In this document: positions 1 through 7,970 of the stretch, one piece after another | How positions within the stretch are numbered: position 1 is the stretch's first letter | Layout of the letters: each line of letters opens with the position of its first letter | Source of the DNA: CAZBGQ01 sp964491515 | GTDB taxonomy: Bacteria; Patescibacteriota; Gracilibacteria; UBA1369; UBA12473 | DNA length: 33,551 nucleotides | NCBI GenBank assembly: GCA_964491515.1 | Contig: CAZBGQ010000020.1 | Coordinates: 1-33,551, forward strand | Reading direction: 5' to 3' | The notes under the pieces: generated by a model | What the model saw: the letters and a program-made list of their open reading frames with translations, nothing else | The model's database searches: none | Told to the model about the DNA's origin: nothing | Program-made: the position numbers and the translations under genes

Positions 1-143
1 AAGAGACCGTAGCATTTCGGCATGAACAAAACCTTTCAAAAAGATGAACAGGCAAAATCAAAGATAGGCTGGACGTTACCACTTTTACTAGAAGGCGTCA
101 ATCGATTAACGTAGGGCCCCAAGTAAAACTGGGGGCTGAGGTC
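1..143. other. Upstream flank without a recognised gene
   Basis: No convincing coding region was seen in these bases. An inverted pair ACGTT (about 74) and AACGT (about 108) and a GC-rich patch near 114-136 are present, but neither gives a clean hairpin with a U-tract. It may hold the tail of an upstream gene or regulatory DNA for the promoter that follows. Confidence 0.3.
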
Positions 144-172
144 TTGAAAAAAAATGGGGAAAAGGCTATAAT
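144..172 (+). promoter_or_regulatory. Sigma70-type promoter of the exosortase substrate gene
   Basis: A -35 element TTGAAA (144-149) and a perfect -10 TATAAT (167-172) are separated by exactly 17 bases. Predicted transcription start is about 179. This places the possible TTG start at 144 and the ATG at 174 upstream of the transcript, so it decides the gene start in favour of ATG 207. Confidence 0.7.
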
Positions 173-206
173 AATGGGATTTACTTGCCAAATCCTCATA
201 GAAAAG

Positions 207-2144
207 ATGACGCTCACGGAAATCTCAAAAAAAATAGTATGGGGGATCGTTGTTTCATGTCTGCTTGCGATCAACATGCCCACAACAGCTCATGCAGCTG
301 TCACTGAAACGTTTACCAATCTAACAGGGAAGGACGGAACGCTGAATGAGTTCTACCGTGCAACCGGAAATGTGAGTGTCTCATCAAAAGGAGTAGGTCT
401 TTCAAATCCACGAAGTGGAACGATTGAAATGAGTGCGATCCCAGAGGACATAACGATCAAGCAAGCATGGCTTTATTGGGGTGGATATAGTAATAATATT
501 AGTGAGGCTTTGCTTGGAGAAATAACCTTCGAGGGAGCAGTGATTAATTCAGGGTCCAGTCCCGCCGCCGTTACAATTGGGATTCAGGATCCGGGAGGCA
601 ATAGATCGAAACGACGACTTTCCTTACGAGCTGATGTCAGTAGTTTAATAAGTGCGGATGGAAATGGGGCGTATGACGTGTCAGTATCTCACAGGAAGAA
701 CGATACTTTTGGAGCGAGTCTTGTGATTGTTTATGAAGATTTAAATGTTAGTAATGGTACGGTTGTCATCAATGACGGGATGGTCATGATCGGTAAAAAG
801 TTCCCAGATAGAGTCTCGGGGAGTTCGTTTACCTCAACCGTTGATGGTTTGTCTCTAGGAAATCCCCCGAAGGGAGATGTCACGATCATTGTGTCAGAGG
901 GGACAGCGGTGGATAACAACGAGTTTACATTTGAGGGAGCCTCTTCTCATAATTACGGTGATTTTGCTGCCAATATTGATGGGAGGGTGTGGGATGACAG
1001 AACAGTCGACGTATCGTCCTATTTAAATGCGGGAACCACGTCCGTGAGCTCCACATTAACAGATAGGGATGATAAGGTCGCTTATTCACACTATTATGTG
1101 AATATTTTTAGAACTTCATTCAAAGCTAGTGATCTATCTCAATCGACAATGACCGTATCCACCTTAACCCCCAATCCGGAGGAGGCAATTAGCTATACTG
1201 TCACAATACCAAACACAGGACAGCAGATTGCTGAAAACTCTAAATTCAAAGTATACATCAACGGGAATACGGACTTTATAAGAGACAGTGTAATACTGAA
1301 TGGTGTGCCGAAGTCAAATGATACAAGGGAGGTGACTTTTTACGGGGGACGAGAGGAACTTGAAGTAGAAATAGGTAACATCAATCCAGGAAGCACAGCC
1401 ACAATTGTATTTCAGGTGAAAATGCATGATGGTTTGGATCATAACCTCAGTGAAACCCAGCAAGGGTTTGTGGTTGCCGATACTTGGAGTTCACTCACAG
1501 ACGGGGATGGAAGCCCCTCTGATGGTTTAGATGCACCAACCATTACGACAGTGACAGGAGGTAGGGTGACCAATGTCCCGAGTGGCTTCACTGTTTATTT
1601 GAAAGATGCCCCCGCGATAGATCCTACGTCAGTCGCGCGCACAGGGGTTAATACGGTTGTTGGTATGAAGAATGGGGGAAAAGTATTCGAGATAGCCCTA
1701 GACCTCAATGACGATAAAGCGATAACTGGAGTGACCGCAGAGAAAGATTTAGTAAATAAAAAGGGGTTGGTTCACTGGGGTGGCGGACTTCCTACTGGAG
1801 TTGACTCTTATACATTGATAATTCCAACCGAAAGCGTCAATGATACGGTTCGCTTATGTTTGGGAGCCACATCTCTAGATCAAATTGAGCCAGGATGTGG
1901 AACGACCTATGAGAATGTGACAGAGGAGTTGCTATTCTCTAATGGTTCAACTCAATCAGGTATTACTTGTCGTTCGACCTCCTCTACAGAGTGGGCATGC
2001 ACAGGAGTTACTGGTTCAGGAGGTGAAGGTGAAGGAGAGGAAGGGGGATGGGACGGTGAGGTTCCTGAATTTCTCGACATTACACTTTTAATGACATTAT
2101 TGATTTTGTTCTATTTTCTAGAGAAGGAAAAATGTCTCAACTAA
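207..2144 (+). CDS. Secreted protein with exosortase-type C-terminal sorting tail
   Basis: A 645-residue exported protein, probably displayed at the cell surface after processing by the exosortase encoded next to it. Residues 1-30 form a signal peptide (basic ISKK, hydrophobic core, cleavage near AHA/AV). The body is beta-rich; it begins with a region of the ITIKQAWLYWGG and GASLVIVYED style seen in large adhesin-like proteins, and a later part (about 310-430) resembles DUF11-type repeats (YTVTIPNTG). A short Cys-containing stretch (CRSTSSTEWAC) and a Gly/Glu linker precede the C-terminus. The C-terminus has a motif VPEF, a hydrophobic helix, and a short charged end (EKEK), the three-part layout of PEP-CTERM-like signals. 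An in-frame TTG at 144 would lengthen it but lies in the promoter. The last 13 bases overlap the exosortase gene. The body fold is a guess; the sorting-tail reading is well supported by context. Confidence 0.75.
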   Translation: MTLTEISKKIVWGIVVSCLLAINMPTTAHAAVTETFTNLTGKDGTLNEFYRATGNVSVSSKGVGLSNPRSGTIEMSAIPEDITIKQAWLYWGGYSNNISEALLGEITFEGAVINSGSSPAAVTIGIQDPGGNRSKRRLSLRADVSSLISADGNGAYDVSVSHRKNDTFGASLVIVYEDLNVSNGTVVINDGMVMIGKKFPDRVSGSSFTSTVDGLSLGNPPKGDVTIIVSEGTAVDNNEFTFEGASSHNYGDFAANIDGRVWDDRTVDVSSYLNAGTTSVSSTLTDRDDKVAYSHYYVNIFRTSFKASDLSQSTMTVSTLTPNPEEAISYTVTIPNTGQQIAENSKFKVYINGNTDFIRDSVILNGVPKSNDTREVTFYGGREELEVEIGNINPGSTATIVFQVKMHDGLDHNLSETQQGFVVADTWSSLTDGDGSPSDGLDAPTITTVTGGRVTNVPSGFTVYLKDAPAIDPTSVARTGVNTVVGMKNGGKVFEIALDLNDDKAITGVTAEKDLVNKKGLVHWGGGLPTGVDSYTLIIPTESVNDTVRLCLGATSLDQIEPGCGTTYENVTEELLFSNGSTQSGITCRSTSSTEWACTGVTGSGGEGEGEEGGWDGEVPEFLDITLLMTLLILFYFLEKEKCLN

Positions 2145-3031
2145 AAAAAATGATGACCAAAAATAGAGTTCTTCTCTATTCAATTTTATTAGTGGGGCTG
2201 TACTTTACTTCAATGAATTTATTCAGATGGTTTGCCGGAGGCATTGAGACAACCACTCATGATTACTCTCCATTGGTCCCACCTATATTGGCCATGTACT
2301 TGCTCAATAGATTTAATGACTCACCTCATGAAAAGAAGCATCGAGGATATGGGTTTTTCTTTGGAAGTTTCTTTTTCTTGATGATGGCCTACAGTTATCA
2401 CCAGGTTTGGACTCGTTACGATACCATTCACCTAATACCATTTTTTGTCGGATATTTAGGTTTGGCTCATGCTCTTTTTCTTTTGTTTTTCTCAAAGAAG
2501 TTCATAAAGAGAAATCAGAGTTTATTTAAGGGTTTTTCCCTAATAATGGCTGCCATATTAGCGGGATTTCTAGCTCTGCAGTATTATTGGGGAGCAATGG
2601 CCAGTGGCATTTCAAATATCTTGAAAGAGGCATTAAGCATCTTTCCACTTGATATACAGTCTAGCGTTGATTGGAATATTATTTCTCTCAACGATTTTTC
2701 AGTGATCATTGGATTGCCCTGCACAGGGCTAACATCCCTATTATTATTTGGATCACTTTATGGGCTGATTGGATGGTATCTCAGAACAAAAAATAAGCTG
2801 AATATCCCTAACTATTTGATTGGGCTTGTCCTAGGCTTTTTTACTATGATTTTCTTCAACCTAACCCGTATCGCCATCATTCTATTTATTGGAGCCTATT
2901 ATTCACCTGAATTAGCATTGGCCGCATTTCACAATATCGCAGGAATGCTTATGTTTCTAGCTGTGGCAATTATCTATATCAAATTCATCATGAAATGGAT
3001 AATTCTTCCGCATGAAAGGAGTTCTCAATAA
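2132..3031 (+). CDS. Exosortase/archaeosortase family transpeptidase-like membrane protein
   Basis: A 299-residue polytopic membrane protein of the exosortase/archaeosortase superfamily. These enzymes cut C-terminal sorting tails of exported proteins and are thought to transfer them to an envelope acceptor. The three family active-site positions are visible near the C-terminus: Cys197 in GLPCTGLTSL, Arg246 in NLTRIAII, and His267 in AFHNIAGM, each beside a hydrophobic helix. About seven or eight hydrophobic segments are present. The start ATG overlaps the end of the substrate gene and has one of the few good Shine-Dalgarno sequences in the window (AAGGA, 4 bases upstream), so translation is probably coupled. 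Which named subfamily it belongs to cannot be decided by eye. The 3' end overlaps the convergent lipoprotein gene by 44 bases, with no terminator seen between them. Confidence 0.85.
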   Translation: MSQLKKMMTKNRVLLYSILLVGLYFTSMNLFRWFAGGIETTTHDYSPLVPPILAMYLLNRFNDSPHEKKHRGYGFFFGSFFFLMMAYSYHQVWTRYDTIHLIPFFVGYLGLAHALFLLFFSKKFIKRNQSLFKGFSLIMAAILAGFLALQYYWGAMASGISNILKEALSIFPLDIQSSVDWNIISLNDFSVIIGLPCTGLTSLLLFGSLYGLIGWYLRTKNKLNIPNYLIGLVLGFFTMIFFNLTRIAIILFIGAYYSPELALAAFHNIAGMLMFLAVAIIYIKFIMKWIILPHERSSQ

Positions 3032-3428
3032 TCTTATAGTTCTCATCCGTCTCCCATTTGTGATCCAGATAGAAAAAATAATTAGCGGTTTGAACTGTAA
3101 TGGTTTCAGGAATTGTATCTTCGTTTAATTCCCAACTTTCACCATCATAAATGTCTATGATGAAGTCATTTAGGAGGCCATTTTTGTATTCAACGCGATA
3201 GGGAAATTCTTCAGTTTGGCTTACTACTTCTAGCCCATCAAACAGGGCTGGATACTTGAACGAGAAATAAATATCTTCATGAATAAACTCAATGAGATCT
3301 TGATCACCACTAGCAATACCCTTCTGTTCAAAAAGTTCACTATTTAAATTAGCAGACAGATTAGATGCACACCCAGCGAAAACCACAGAGAGCAGCATAA
3401 ATAGAACCAATATAAGCATTTTTTTCAT
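2988..3428 (-). CDS. Small lipoprotein, unknown function
   Basis: A 146-residue protein beginning with a lipoprotein signal peptide: MKKM, a hydrophobic run, and a lipobox VFAGC with Cys20 as the lipidated residue. The mature part is acidic and aromatic and looks like a small globular beta-rich domain (SWELNEDTIPETITVQTANYFF region); I do not recognise a family. It ends in TGA inside the 3' end of the convergent exosortase gene. A -10 like TGCTAAAAT ends 6 bases before the ATG, so the mRNA may be leaderless. Acting beside the sortase pair is possible but only by position. Confidence 0.7.
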   Translation of the reverse strand: MKKMLILVLFMLLSVVFAGCASNLSANLNSELFEQKGIASGDQDLIEFIHEDIYFSFKYPALFDGLEVVSQTEEFPYRVEYKNGLLNDFIIDIYDGESWELNEDTIPETITVQTANYFFYLDHKWETDENYKIIENSFHAEELSIS

Positions 3429-3434
3429 ATCCTA

Positions 3435-3463
3435 ATTTTAGCATATCTATCCAATTTTGAAAT
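3435..3463 (-). promoter_or_regulatory. Putative promoter of the lipoprotein gene (leaderless)
   Basis: On the minus strand an extended -10, TGCTAAAAT (hexamer at 3440-3435), lies 6 bases before the ATG at 3428. The -35 at 17-base spacing (ATTTCA, 3463-3458) is weak. The predicted start of transcription falls on or next to the A of ATG. Confidence 0.45.
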
Positions 3464-3569
3464 CCAATATCTCATTTATATGCAACTGATCGAAGCGATA
3501 CAACAATTGTAATTGAAAATAGATTTAGCCAAAACAAAAACAAAAATATTTATCAGGAATTGCTTATTA

Positions 3570-3646
3570 TGGTGGGCGATAGAGGATTCGAACCTCTGAC
3601 CTCAACAACGTCAATGTTGCGCTCTAGCCAACTGAGCTAATCGCCC
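3570..3646 (-). tRNA. tRNA-Val (GAC anticodon), CCA encoded
   Basis: The minus strand folds into a complete cloverleaf. The acceptor stem GGGCGAT pairs perfectly with ATCGCCC, the D stem is GCTC/GAGC, and the anticodon stem CAACA/TGTTG carries the loop TTGACGT with anticodon GAC (Val, GUC codon). The T arm is AGAGG/CCTCT with loop TTCGAAT. A discriminator A and a genomically encoded CCA end the gene. A -10 like TATGAT (3659-3654) sits just upstream of the 5' end. Confidence 0.95.
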
Positions 3647-3726
3647 CTAATGAATCATAACGATGGAATTTTATTCAATCTCTCTCAAGAAGTCAAAGGG
3701 AATGCGGGAGAGGATCACAAATTTCC

Positions 3727-3755
3727 TTGTCGAGATAGGGAATGATCGGTAAAGT
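3727..3755 (+). promoter_or_regulatory. Possible promoter of the Ala-Pro repeat gene
   Basis: TTGTCG (3727-3732) and TAAAGT (3750-3755) are 17 bases apart, 4 of 6 matches each. This would give a leader of about 26 bases before ATG 3788. It is weaker than the other promoters listed. Confidence 0.35.
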
Positions 3756-3787
3756 AAGGGGCGTATTCTAACCTTGACGAAATTTAT

Positions 3788-4887
3788 ATGGACGACCCAC
3801 AAAATCAACAACAGGGACAGCAAGGAGGAGGAACGCCTCCACCTCCACCGCCGCCGCCACCACCACCGCCAGCCGGAACACCTGTTCCTCCAGCACCAGC
3901 TCCGGCTCCAGCTCCGGCACCAGCTCCGGCACCAGCTCCGGCTCCAGCTCCGGCACCAGCTCCGGCTCCAGCTCCGGCTCCAGCTCCGGCACCAGCTCCA
4001 GCTCCGGCTCCAGCTCCGGCACCGGCTCCAGCTCCAGCACCAGCACCAGCACCGGCACCAGCTCCGGCTCCGGCTCCCGCTCCGCCACCAGCCGGAACAC
4101 CTGTTCCTCCAGCTCCGGCACCAGCTCCGGCTCNNNNNNNNNNNNNNNNNNNNNNNNNNNNNNNNNNNNNNNNNNNNNNNNNNNNNNNNNNNNNNNNNNN
4201 NNNNNNNNNNNNNNNNNNNNNNNNNNNNNNNNNGCTCCGCCACCAGCCGGAACACCTGTTCCTCCAGCTCCGGCACCAGCTCCGGCTCCGGCTCCGCCAC
4301 CAGCCGGAACACCTGTTCCTCCGGCTCCTGCTCCGGCTCCCGGTGCATATCCAGCAACGGCGGCTCCGATGCCACCAGCCTATGGAGCTCCGCCTCCTGG
4401 GTTCCCCCCTGGGGGATTTCCACCTGCTGGCGGCGGCATGATGCCCCCTGGGGGAGGAATGATGGGAGGCGCTGGAATGCCAGCACCACCGCCACCACCG
4501 CCGAGCGATCCAAATTATCGGTTTGGTGCGCATCTAAAAGATTTCAAAACAACTATTACCGCTCCTGCAAATGAGCTTCAATTTGATGAGGCCTATTTCA
4601 TTAAACTTTTGGCCGGCTCAATTTCACTCACACGCGATGAGAAAAAGAAGATTGTTGATTCAATCCCTAAGCTTCGGCAGGAACAAGTTGATGAATTGAT
4701 CGACATCCTTGAAGAAGAGAAGGAGAAATTCATCGAACTATCACCTAAGCATTCTACGCAGCTCAAGAAGCTTGAACAGAAGCATTGGGCTGAATGGAAA
4801 GACCTCGAATCCAGCTATGAGCAAGCAGGGAAGAACGAAGAAGATCAAGGAAAAGCCGAAGAAATCCGTAAGCAGTTGGGACTTTAA
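3788..4887 (+). CDS. Pro-rich Ala-Pro repeat protein with helical C-terminal domain (spans assembly gap)
   Basis: One gene broken by a 100-N gap at 4134-4233. The N-terminus (MDDPQNQQQ, then polyproline) has no signal peptide. It is followed by a long run of Ala-Pro dipeptides, with a 19-residue higher-order unit APPPAGTPVPPAPAPAPAP around the gap, then a Gly/Met/Pro patch (about 4363-4500). The last 125 or so residues form a charged helical domain: SISLTRDEKKKIVDSIPKL, then ELIDILEEEKEKF and a long coiled coil ending KQLGL. Before the gap the frame differs from that after it, but the repeat phase shows this is only a wrong gap size. An extended PAPA rod with a helical head suggests a spacer or scaffold, but the function is unknown. 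Visible residues are about 332; the true length is undefined. No Shine-Dalgarno sequence. Confidence 0.75.
3880..4344 (+). repeat. Ala-Pro coding repeats with 57-base higher-order unit
   Basis: Tandem GCTCCG/GCACCA-type hexamers encode Ala-Pro. A longer 57-base unit containing CCACCAGCCGG recurs at 4085, 4240 and 4297; the last two are exactly 57 apart and the first is across the gap. The repeats are in-frame coding sequence with no spacers, so this is not a CRISPR array. Confidence 0.9.
4134..4233. other. Assembly gap (100 N placeholder)
   Basis: Exactly 100 N inside the Ala-Pro repeats. The left edge stops 49 bases into a 57-base unit and the right edge starts 6 bases before the next unit, so the missing length should be 2+57k bases. 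The reading frame independently requires a length that leaves remainder 2 on division by 3, which agrees. Confidence 0.9.
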
Positions 4888-4913
4888 GTTCCGTAGCTCT
4901 TCAGGCGAGCTCA

Positions 4914-4942
4914 TTGACGCAAACTTTAAGGCACCCTAGAAT
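4914..4942 (+). promoter_or_regulatory. Promoter overlapping a terminator
   Basis: TTGACG (4914-4919) and TAGAAT (4937-4942) are 17 bases apart. The -10 lies at the top of the hairpin that terminates the upstream gene, and transcription would start near 4949 in its 3' arm. The leader to ATG 4972 would be about 23 bases. Confidence 0.55.
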
Positions 4943-4956
4943 ACAGGGTGTCTTTT
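4930..4956 (+). terminator. Intrinsic terminator of the Ala-Pro repeat gene
   Basis: GGCACCCT (4930-4937) pairs with AGGGTGTC (4945-4952), with one G-U pair, around a 7-base loop. TTTT follows directly. It stands 43 bases after the stop codon. Confidence 0.75.
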
Positions 4957-4971
4957 AATAACCCCTTCCAA

Positions 4972-5472
4972 ATGAAAAATATGCAACGCACACTTCTTTT
5001 AATTGTCAGCGGTTTATTGGTACTAAGCTTATCTGGGTGCTTTGGTTCAGAAGAGGGAACAGTCACTCCATCGGAAGTCCCTACAGGAGATGAGGCGGTC
5101 GAGGAGATGGTGGTTGAAGGGGAGGCCGCAATAGAAAACAGTGAGGAACTCTTGGAAAACGAAGAGCTTCCAGAAGATTTTGAAGAAGATCGCCCTGAAA
5201 AGGAGATCATAGCTGATGCTACAGCTGACGAGGATGCTCGCCAGAGTTTAGATTTAAAGCGCTGTAAGGATATAGATAACGCCGATGATCGTTGGAACTG
5301 TCTAGAGTTTACAGTGGTCGCCATTGCGCGAAACAGTACAGATGCTGCTATTTGTAACGAACTCAAAGAGAACGAGAGCGCAAAAACTAGTTGTCTTGGG
5401 CAGCTTGGAACTGGAATTATTGAGTTTCCCGAGCAAGTTGAACCAGAATATCCAGTCGAAGAAGAAGTTTAA
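4972..5472 (+). CDS. Acidic lipoprotein, unknown function
   Basis: A 166-residue lipoprotein. The signal peptide is MKNMQRTLLL plus a hydrophobic run, with lipobox LSLSGC and Cys23 as the lipidated residue. Next comes a very acidic, probably disordered tether (about residues 25-85, many Glu and Asp). A small domain with four cysteines follows (KRCKDIDNADDRWNCLEF, then AICNEL and SCLGQL), whose spacing suggests two disulfides. An in-frame GTG at 4948 exists, but it lies in the terminator stem, so ATG 4972 is preferred. The gene has its own promoter embedded in the terminator of the gene before it, and shares a bidirectional terminator with the convergent gene downstream. The Cys domain is not assigned to a named family. 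Confidence 0.75.
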   Translation: MKNMQRTLLLIVSGLLVLSLSGCFGSEEGTVTPSEVPTGDEAVEEMVVEGEAAIENSEELLENEELPEDFEEDRPEKEIIADATADEDARQSLDLKRCKDIDNADDRWNCLEFTVVAIARNSTDAAICNELKENESAKTSCLGQLGTGIIEFPEQVEPEYPVEEEV

Positions 5473-5498
5473 GCAGATCGAATTATCCCAGCTAAAAT

Positions 5499-5526
5499 AA
5501 AAGACGCCCCATGTGGGGCGTCTTTT
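5499..5526. terminator. Bidirectional intrinsic terminator
   Basis: AAAAGACGCCCC pairs perfectly with GGGGCGTCTTTT around an ATGT loop, with A-runs and T-runs on the two sides. It serves both the acidic lipoprotein gene (plus) and the convergent repeat protein gene (minus). Confidence 0.9.
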
Positions 5527-5546
5527 GGAATTAAAAAGAATCACGG

Positions 5547-7931
5547 TTAGGGCACAGGTTGGGCCGTAATGGCAAAGTTTGGATCAAAGCAATAGGCATA
5601 GACATAGAGAGTTCCACCAGTTGTCGTACGACGTGCCGTACATCCAGTACCTCCAGTTGGGTAAGCCCCTTTATAAGGGTCAGTGCTATTCGCGGTGTTA
5701 TAGCCACTACAAGAAACCCGAATTTCACCTGAATCACAGGAGGTACTAACACTAGTACCAGATGAGGTTGAGCTCGATTTATAATCCCACTGACCAATTG
5801 AATTAGCCGATAGATGGCCCAAAACGCTTGAATTGATTGCGATGTATTGAGATCCTGTCACATTCAGGGAGTCAGCCACAGTTACGCTCCCGGAATCATT
5901 GAAAATCGTGTCACGAACAATTACATCATCACCTGCAATTACATCGCCCCCTGCGTCAACATTGTTATCCGCAAAAAGATGACGAGTTGCTGCAATATCT
6001 CCGTCACCATAAGCTTGTATGGGATTTCCCGTTCGGATCGGACCATTGGTCGAACGAAGAGTGCCAAAGGAATATAAATTGTCACCCTTAATATCTCCTT
6101 CAGCATTGATCCCATTAACATCAAGAGCCCATCCATGAGGGGTCGAATCATCTCCAACAAAAATACTGCCATTCTTAGCTTGAATAGTATTGTCGACATA
6201 CAAATGGTCACCAACAAATAGATCATCTTGAGTGTAAATATCCCCACCCTCAGAGGCATCATCGTTGTATTTAAATTCAGGGTGAGAGAAAAAGGGGAGA
6301 GCAGTTATTGACCCCGACTGCGTTCCAATAGTATGCAGATTGGTTGGGTTTTGGAGAGTAAGACTCGTTGCATAAACTTGAACATTTTTCTCAAATCTGG
6401 AAAATCCAGCAACAAAGAGCTGATCATCAATGAAGACGTCATCCGTGGACAGAATATCTCCACTGCCATAGTCTGGATGACTAGAAGCTGCCTGGTCTGC
6501 TGGTGTTCCGGTTGAAATCGTGTCTGGGGTTGAGATTTCACCAGCGATTGAGCCCAGTGTAGTAGTCCCGGCAACCGTAAGATTTCCAGTCATGGTGGTG
6601 TTTCCGGTAACAGTAAGGTTAGTTCCGACACTCAAACTGGTTCCAACAGTTAAATAGTCTGCAATAGTAGCAAAGCCTTGAAGATAAGCGGGACTTCCAA
6701 TAGAAGCTCCGCCTCGAAGATTAGCTGTGCCTTCAACAATAAGCTCATCGTTTGCAACGATATCATCAGACGCAAAAAGATCATCAGCTGAAAAAATATC
6801 CCTATCTTCAGTGGGTGTACCATAAATTGCTGATGGAACGTCAGTTAAATAAGAGAGGTTCGGAAACGAACTGGGGAAATCAGATGGATGATGAATTCCC
6901 GTATAGATATCCCCATAATCAGAATTAATATCACCCTGGGCCGTACTAAAACTTCCCAGCTGGCTATTAAAGCCAGCATTACCTTGTATCCCTGAATCTG
7001 CAGTAATAGTCCCAAATGAATAGATAGAAGTTTCCGCGTCTAAAAATCCCGTTTTAACCGTCCCATTGAAATAACCTTCCTGCGCAAAAACGCCTCCACT
7101 CGCCACTACATCTTCGTCAGCATATACATTACGGGTAGCCGCAATATCTCCTGTGGTATAAGCACGTATTGTCGTTGGGCTAACACTCGTAATATTGGAG
7201 AGGAAGTCTACTTGTGGTGATGAAGAAAACTGATCTGCAGGAGTTCCCGTCGTCAACGGATCCGGCACACTTGATGAAGATGAAGACGAGGACGAATACG
7301 GCGCTCCATTTATATTTGTAACTTGCAAATTGCCACCGATCGTGGCTCCATTTTTAACAAAAAGTTGATCTCCTGCAAAAATATCGTCTGCTGAGACAAT
7401 GTCTCCATTAGTGAGCTGAGGATGACTGGCCCAAGGTCCACTAAATGCAGCGAGAATTGATGATCCAGTAAAAATAGAACCCTGATTAGTATTTATACTT
7501 TCATTTGAAGCAATGGTTCCAGAAGTAGTGATGGCATCGTTTTCAATCGTGGTGGTATAGCCACTACTATCTTGGTCATCCAAAACTAGGCTGTTATCCA
7601 GCGAAATATCCGAAAGGGAAATCGAACTTGGGTGAGTATAAGAAGAAGATGATGAAGCCGGATACGCCGTTCCATTAATGGTCGTCAACGTAACATCTCC
7701 GTTAAAGAGAGCGTCTCCAGAAACTTCCAGCTCAGCAACGTCTAAATTATTACCAACGCTTAGATCATTGGATACGGTCAAGTCAGTAAATATTGGAGTA
7801 GGGCTTCCGTTCGGGGGGAGAGCGGACGGATCCGCAAACGCGCTATTGATACCGGCCATAAAAACCATTCCGGCAACAAGTGCCAAAAAAGGCCGCACAT
7901 AAGTTGAAAAACTATTGCGGAGAAATTTCAT
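5547..7931 (-). CDS. Exported repetitive protein, beta-solenoid or fibre-like
   Basis: A 794-residue exported protein starting at MKFLRNSF. The signal peptide spans about residues 1-34 (cleavage near AFA/DPS). The body is made of degenerate blocks that recur about every 80-120 residues: GDI, then a stretch like ADDIFAGDQLFV, then VxGxxxIGGNLxV ladders. Ser-rich linkers such as SSSSSSSS and short TP/D-rich stretches lie between blocks. Regular alternation of G/N/D turns and short strands suggests a beta-helix or fibre shaft. The last 65 residues form a separate tip with five Cys (SCDSGEIRVSC, then GCTA and AYCFDP). No SLH or membrane anchor is seen. An earlier in-frame start at 7994 lies upstream of the -10 box and inside the neighbouring gene. 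Product class is an inference from pattern; a surface fibre or appendage component is my best guess. Confidence 0.7.
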   Translation of the reverse strand: MKFLRNSFSTYVRPFLALVAGMVFMAGINSAFADPSALPPNGSPTPIFTDLTVSNDLSVGNNLDVAELEVSGDALFNGDVTLTTINGTAYPASSSSSYTHPSSISLSDISLDNSLVLDDQDSSGYTTTIENDAITTSGTIASNESINTNQGSIFTGSSILAAFSGPWASHPQLTNGDIVSADDIFAGDQLFVKNGATIGGNLQVTNINGAPYSSSSSSSSSVPDPLTTGTPADQFSSSPQVDFLSNITSVSPTTIRAYTTGDIAATRNVYADEDVVASGGVFAQEGYFNGTVKTGFLDAETSIYSFGTITADSGIQGNAGFNSQLGSFSTAQGDINSDYGDIYTGIHHPSDFPSSFPNLSYLTDVPSAIYGTPTEDRDIFSADDLFASDDIVANDELIVEGTANLRGGASIGSPAYLQGFATIADYLTVGTSLSVGTNLTVTGNTTMTGNLTVAGTTTLGSIAGEISTPDTISTGTPADQAASSHPDYGSGDILSTDDVFIDDQLFVAGFSRFEKNVQVYATSLTLQNPTNLHTIGTQSGSITALPFFSHPEFKYNDDASEGGDIYTQDDLFVGDHLYVDNTIQAKNGSIFVGDDSTPHGWALDVNGINAEGDIKGDNLYSFGTLRSTNGPIRTGNPIQAYGDGDIAATRHLFADNNVDAGGDVIAGDDVIVRDTIFNDSGSVTVADSLNVTGSQYIAINSSVLGHLSANSIGQWDYKSSSTSSGTSVSTSCDSGEIRVSCSGYNTANSTDPYKGAYPTGGTGCTARRTTTGGTLYVYAYCFDPNFAITAQPVP

Positions 7932-7964
7932 AATAGGGGAAAGGTTAGGAGGAATTCTTTTGAT

Positions 7965-7970
7965 ATTATA
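7965..7970 (-). promoter_or_regulatory. -10 box of the repetitive exported protein gene
   Basis: A perfect TATAAT on the minus strand overlaps the stop codon of the upstream PKD-SLH gene. The -35 is weak (TTG at 18-base spacing). Predicted transcription start near 7958 gives a leader of about 27 bases and supports ATG 7931 over the upstream alternative. Confidence 0.5.

Noticed and set aside
1..143. c-di-GMP (GEMM) riboswitch-like fragment
   Set aside because: Some words such as GGCAAA and GGACG occur, but the consensus stems and receptor do not.
144..206. TTG 144 or ATG 174 as start of the exosortase substrate
   Set aside because: Both lie in or next to a TTGAAA-17-TATAAT promoter, upstream of its predicted transcription start. 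ATG 207 gives a normal signal peptide.
3671..4574. Reverse-strand and alternate-frame ORFs across the Ala-Pro repeats
   Set aside because: Low-complexity shadows of the repeat (Gly-Ala, Glu-Leu or Arg-Ser strings); the Ala-Pro frame alone leads into a normal domain.
4948..4971. GTG 4948 as start of the acidic lipoprotein
   Set aside because: It lies in the 3' arm of a terminator; ATG 4972 gives a standard lipoprotein signal.
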